A stretch of DNA of 5,669 nucleotides, from contig QHRI01000320.1 of NCBI GenBank assembly GCA_003221375.1, positions 1 to 5,669 of the forward strand. The letters are read 5' to 3'. The notes beneath the pieces are model-generated. The model was given only the letters and a program-made list of their open reading frames with translations. It ran no database searches and was not told where the DNA came from. Source of the stretch: Verrucomicrobiota bacterium. GTDB lineage: Bacteria; Verrucomicrobiota; Verrucomicrobiia; Chthoniobacterales; UBA10450. Below are positions 5,199-5,669 of the stretch, one piece after another. A program made the position numbers and the translations under genes. Positions within the stretch are counted from its first letter, which is position 1. Each line of letters starts with the position of its first letter.

Positions 5199-5313
5199 CC
5201 GCGACCAAACGCTCAACAAGAAGCAGCCTTATCTGCAACGGCCGTGGACGGGGCGCGATTTCCGCGACTTCGCGGAGAAGAATGACGCGAACGGGCGCAG
5301 CTCGATGCTCTGA
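5167..5313 (+). CDS. Possible overlapping short ORF
   Basis: ATG 5167 to TGA 5311-5313 encodes 48 residues, MSLRLRAPGYDRDQTLNKKQ then PYLQRPWTGRDFRDFAEKND and a short end. It bridges the end of the 56-residue ORF and the start of the PocR regulator. Between 5199 and 5281 it looks more protein-like than the other forward frames, but it has no ribosome binding site and would overlap both neighbours. It may be a real small gene, a remnant, or chance. I give it low weight. Confidence 0.27.
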   Translation: MSLRLRAPGYDRDQTLNKKQPYLQRPWTGRDFRDFAEKNDANGRSSML

Positions 5314-5669
5314 CCAGGAAGTGGTGCGACATCTGTCGCGCTCCCAGATTTTCAAAGATTACGAAACGGCTTTTAGCAAAGCCACGGGTTTGCCGCTCAA
5401 TATCCGAGGCCACGATTCATGGTCGCCTGCACACCATGGCAAAACGGATCACGTTTCATTCGCTGCGATTCTGGCTCGTTTTAACAAGGCTCGCGCCGCA
5501 TGCCTAAGCGCCCAAACCGACGCATCCCAAAAACCGGGCTCGACAACGCGCACCGCCACTTGGTTTGCGGGACTCTCAGAAAGCGCAGTGCCACTGTATG
5601 TGGGTGACCACATTCTTGGTTTTCTCGAGACGGGTGAAGTGATGCTCAAGAACCCGACTAAGAAACACT
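5282..5669 (+). CDS. PocR-domain transcriptional regulator, N-terminal part (probably AraC-type, runs off window)
   Basis: The frame is open to the window edge, giving 129 visible residues from ATG 5282. GGAG at 5274-5277 precedes this start by only 4 bases. An earlier ATG at 5195 overlaps the previous stop but would add an unlikely Arg/Ser/Thr-rich leader. The sensor signature is clear. It starts with EVVRHLSRSQIFKDYETAFS and KATGLPL (13-39). A central helix with a Cys (KARAACLSAQ, 69-78) follows, then TATWFAGLSESAVPLYVGD (91-109) and HILGFLETGEVMLKNPT (110-126). PocR domains sense small ligands; PocR itself regulates propanediol use. In Verrucomicrobiota this layout is usually followed by two AraC-type helix-turn-helix units, which would lie beyond 5669 and are not seen. 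As I recall the family, Cys often flanks FAGL; here the position holds Trp94. It may control the short-gene run upstream or genes outside the window. Confidence 0.78.
   Translation, partial: MTRTGAARCSDQEVVRHLSRSQIFKDYETAFSKATGLPLNIRGHDSWSPAHHGKTDHVSFAAILARFNKARAACLSAQTDASQKPGSTTRTATWFAGLSESAVPLYVGDHILGFLETGEVMLKNPTKKH

Noticed and set aside
5213..5649. Two minus-strand ORFs of 66 codons
   Set aside because: They are antisense to the well-supported PocR-domain frame.

Overview
The window looks like a piece of a soil- or sediment-type bacterial chromosome, most likely from the Verrucomicrobiota (Chthoniobacterales/Opitutales-like). That placement is inferred from three protein families read from the sequence, not from a marker gene. 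They are a passenger-type autotransporter-repeat protein that ends without an outer-membrane barrel, a small phage-type uracil-DNA-glycosylase-like protein, and the sensory half of a PocR-domain regulator of the kind often joined to an AraC DNA-binding domain.

Layout. Positions 2-709 (+) hold the C-terminal end of a large surface or secreted beta-helix protein with one clear autotransporter-associated beta-strand repeat. After a 50-base gap, 760-1515 (+) encodes a secreted protein with a signal peptide and five spaced, degenerate RTX-like Gly/Asp turns. The pair looks like a cell-surface/secreted module. Positions 1516-2929 are gene-poor. They hold a short coiled-coil ORF on the plus strand (1673-1945), a convergent small ORF on the minus strand (1952-2182), and a minus-strand stretch (2247-2621) that reads like protein in one frame but is cut by a single in-frame stop.

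Positions 2930-3391 (+) encode the UDG-superfamily protein. Then, 51 bases on, 3443-4000 (+) encodes a predicted winged-helix protein with a Gln-rich linker and a helical, Gly/Ala-rich tail. These may be co-transcribed. Positions 4001-4448 contain no convincing gene but do hold a perfect 10-bp palindrome, a 10-bp tandem duplication and a hairpin just before the next ORF.

From 4449 to 5198 there is a same-strand run of four very short ORFs (57, 61, 52 and 56 codons), three of which are too short or overlapped to be obvious. A possible fifth overlapping ORF lies at 5167-5313. The run leads into a PocR-domain regulator that starts near 5282 and leaves the window with its DNA-binding part unseen. 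Most of the small genes have no function I can name. I see no tRNA, rRNA, CRISPR array or complete insertion sequence.

No known multi-gene system is recognisable. The best candidates for something undescribed are the small-ORF run next to the PocR regulator and the UDG-like/winged-helix pair.
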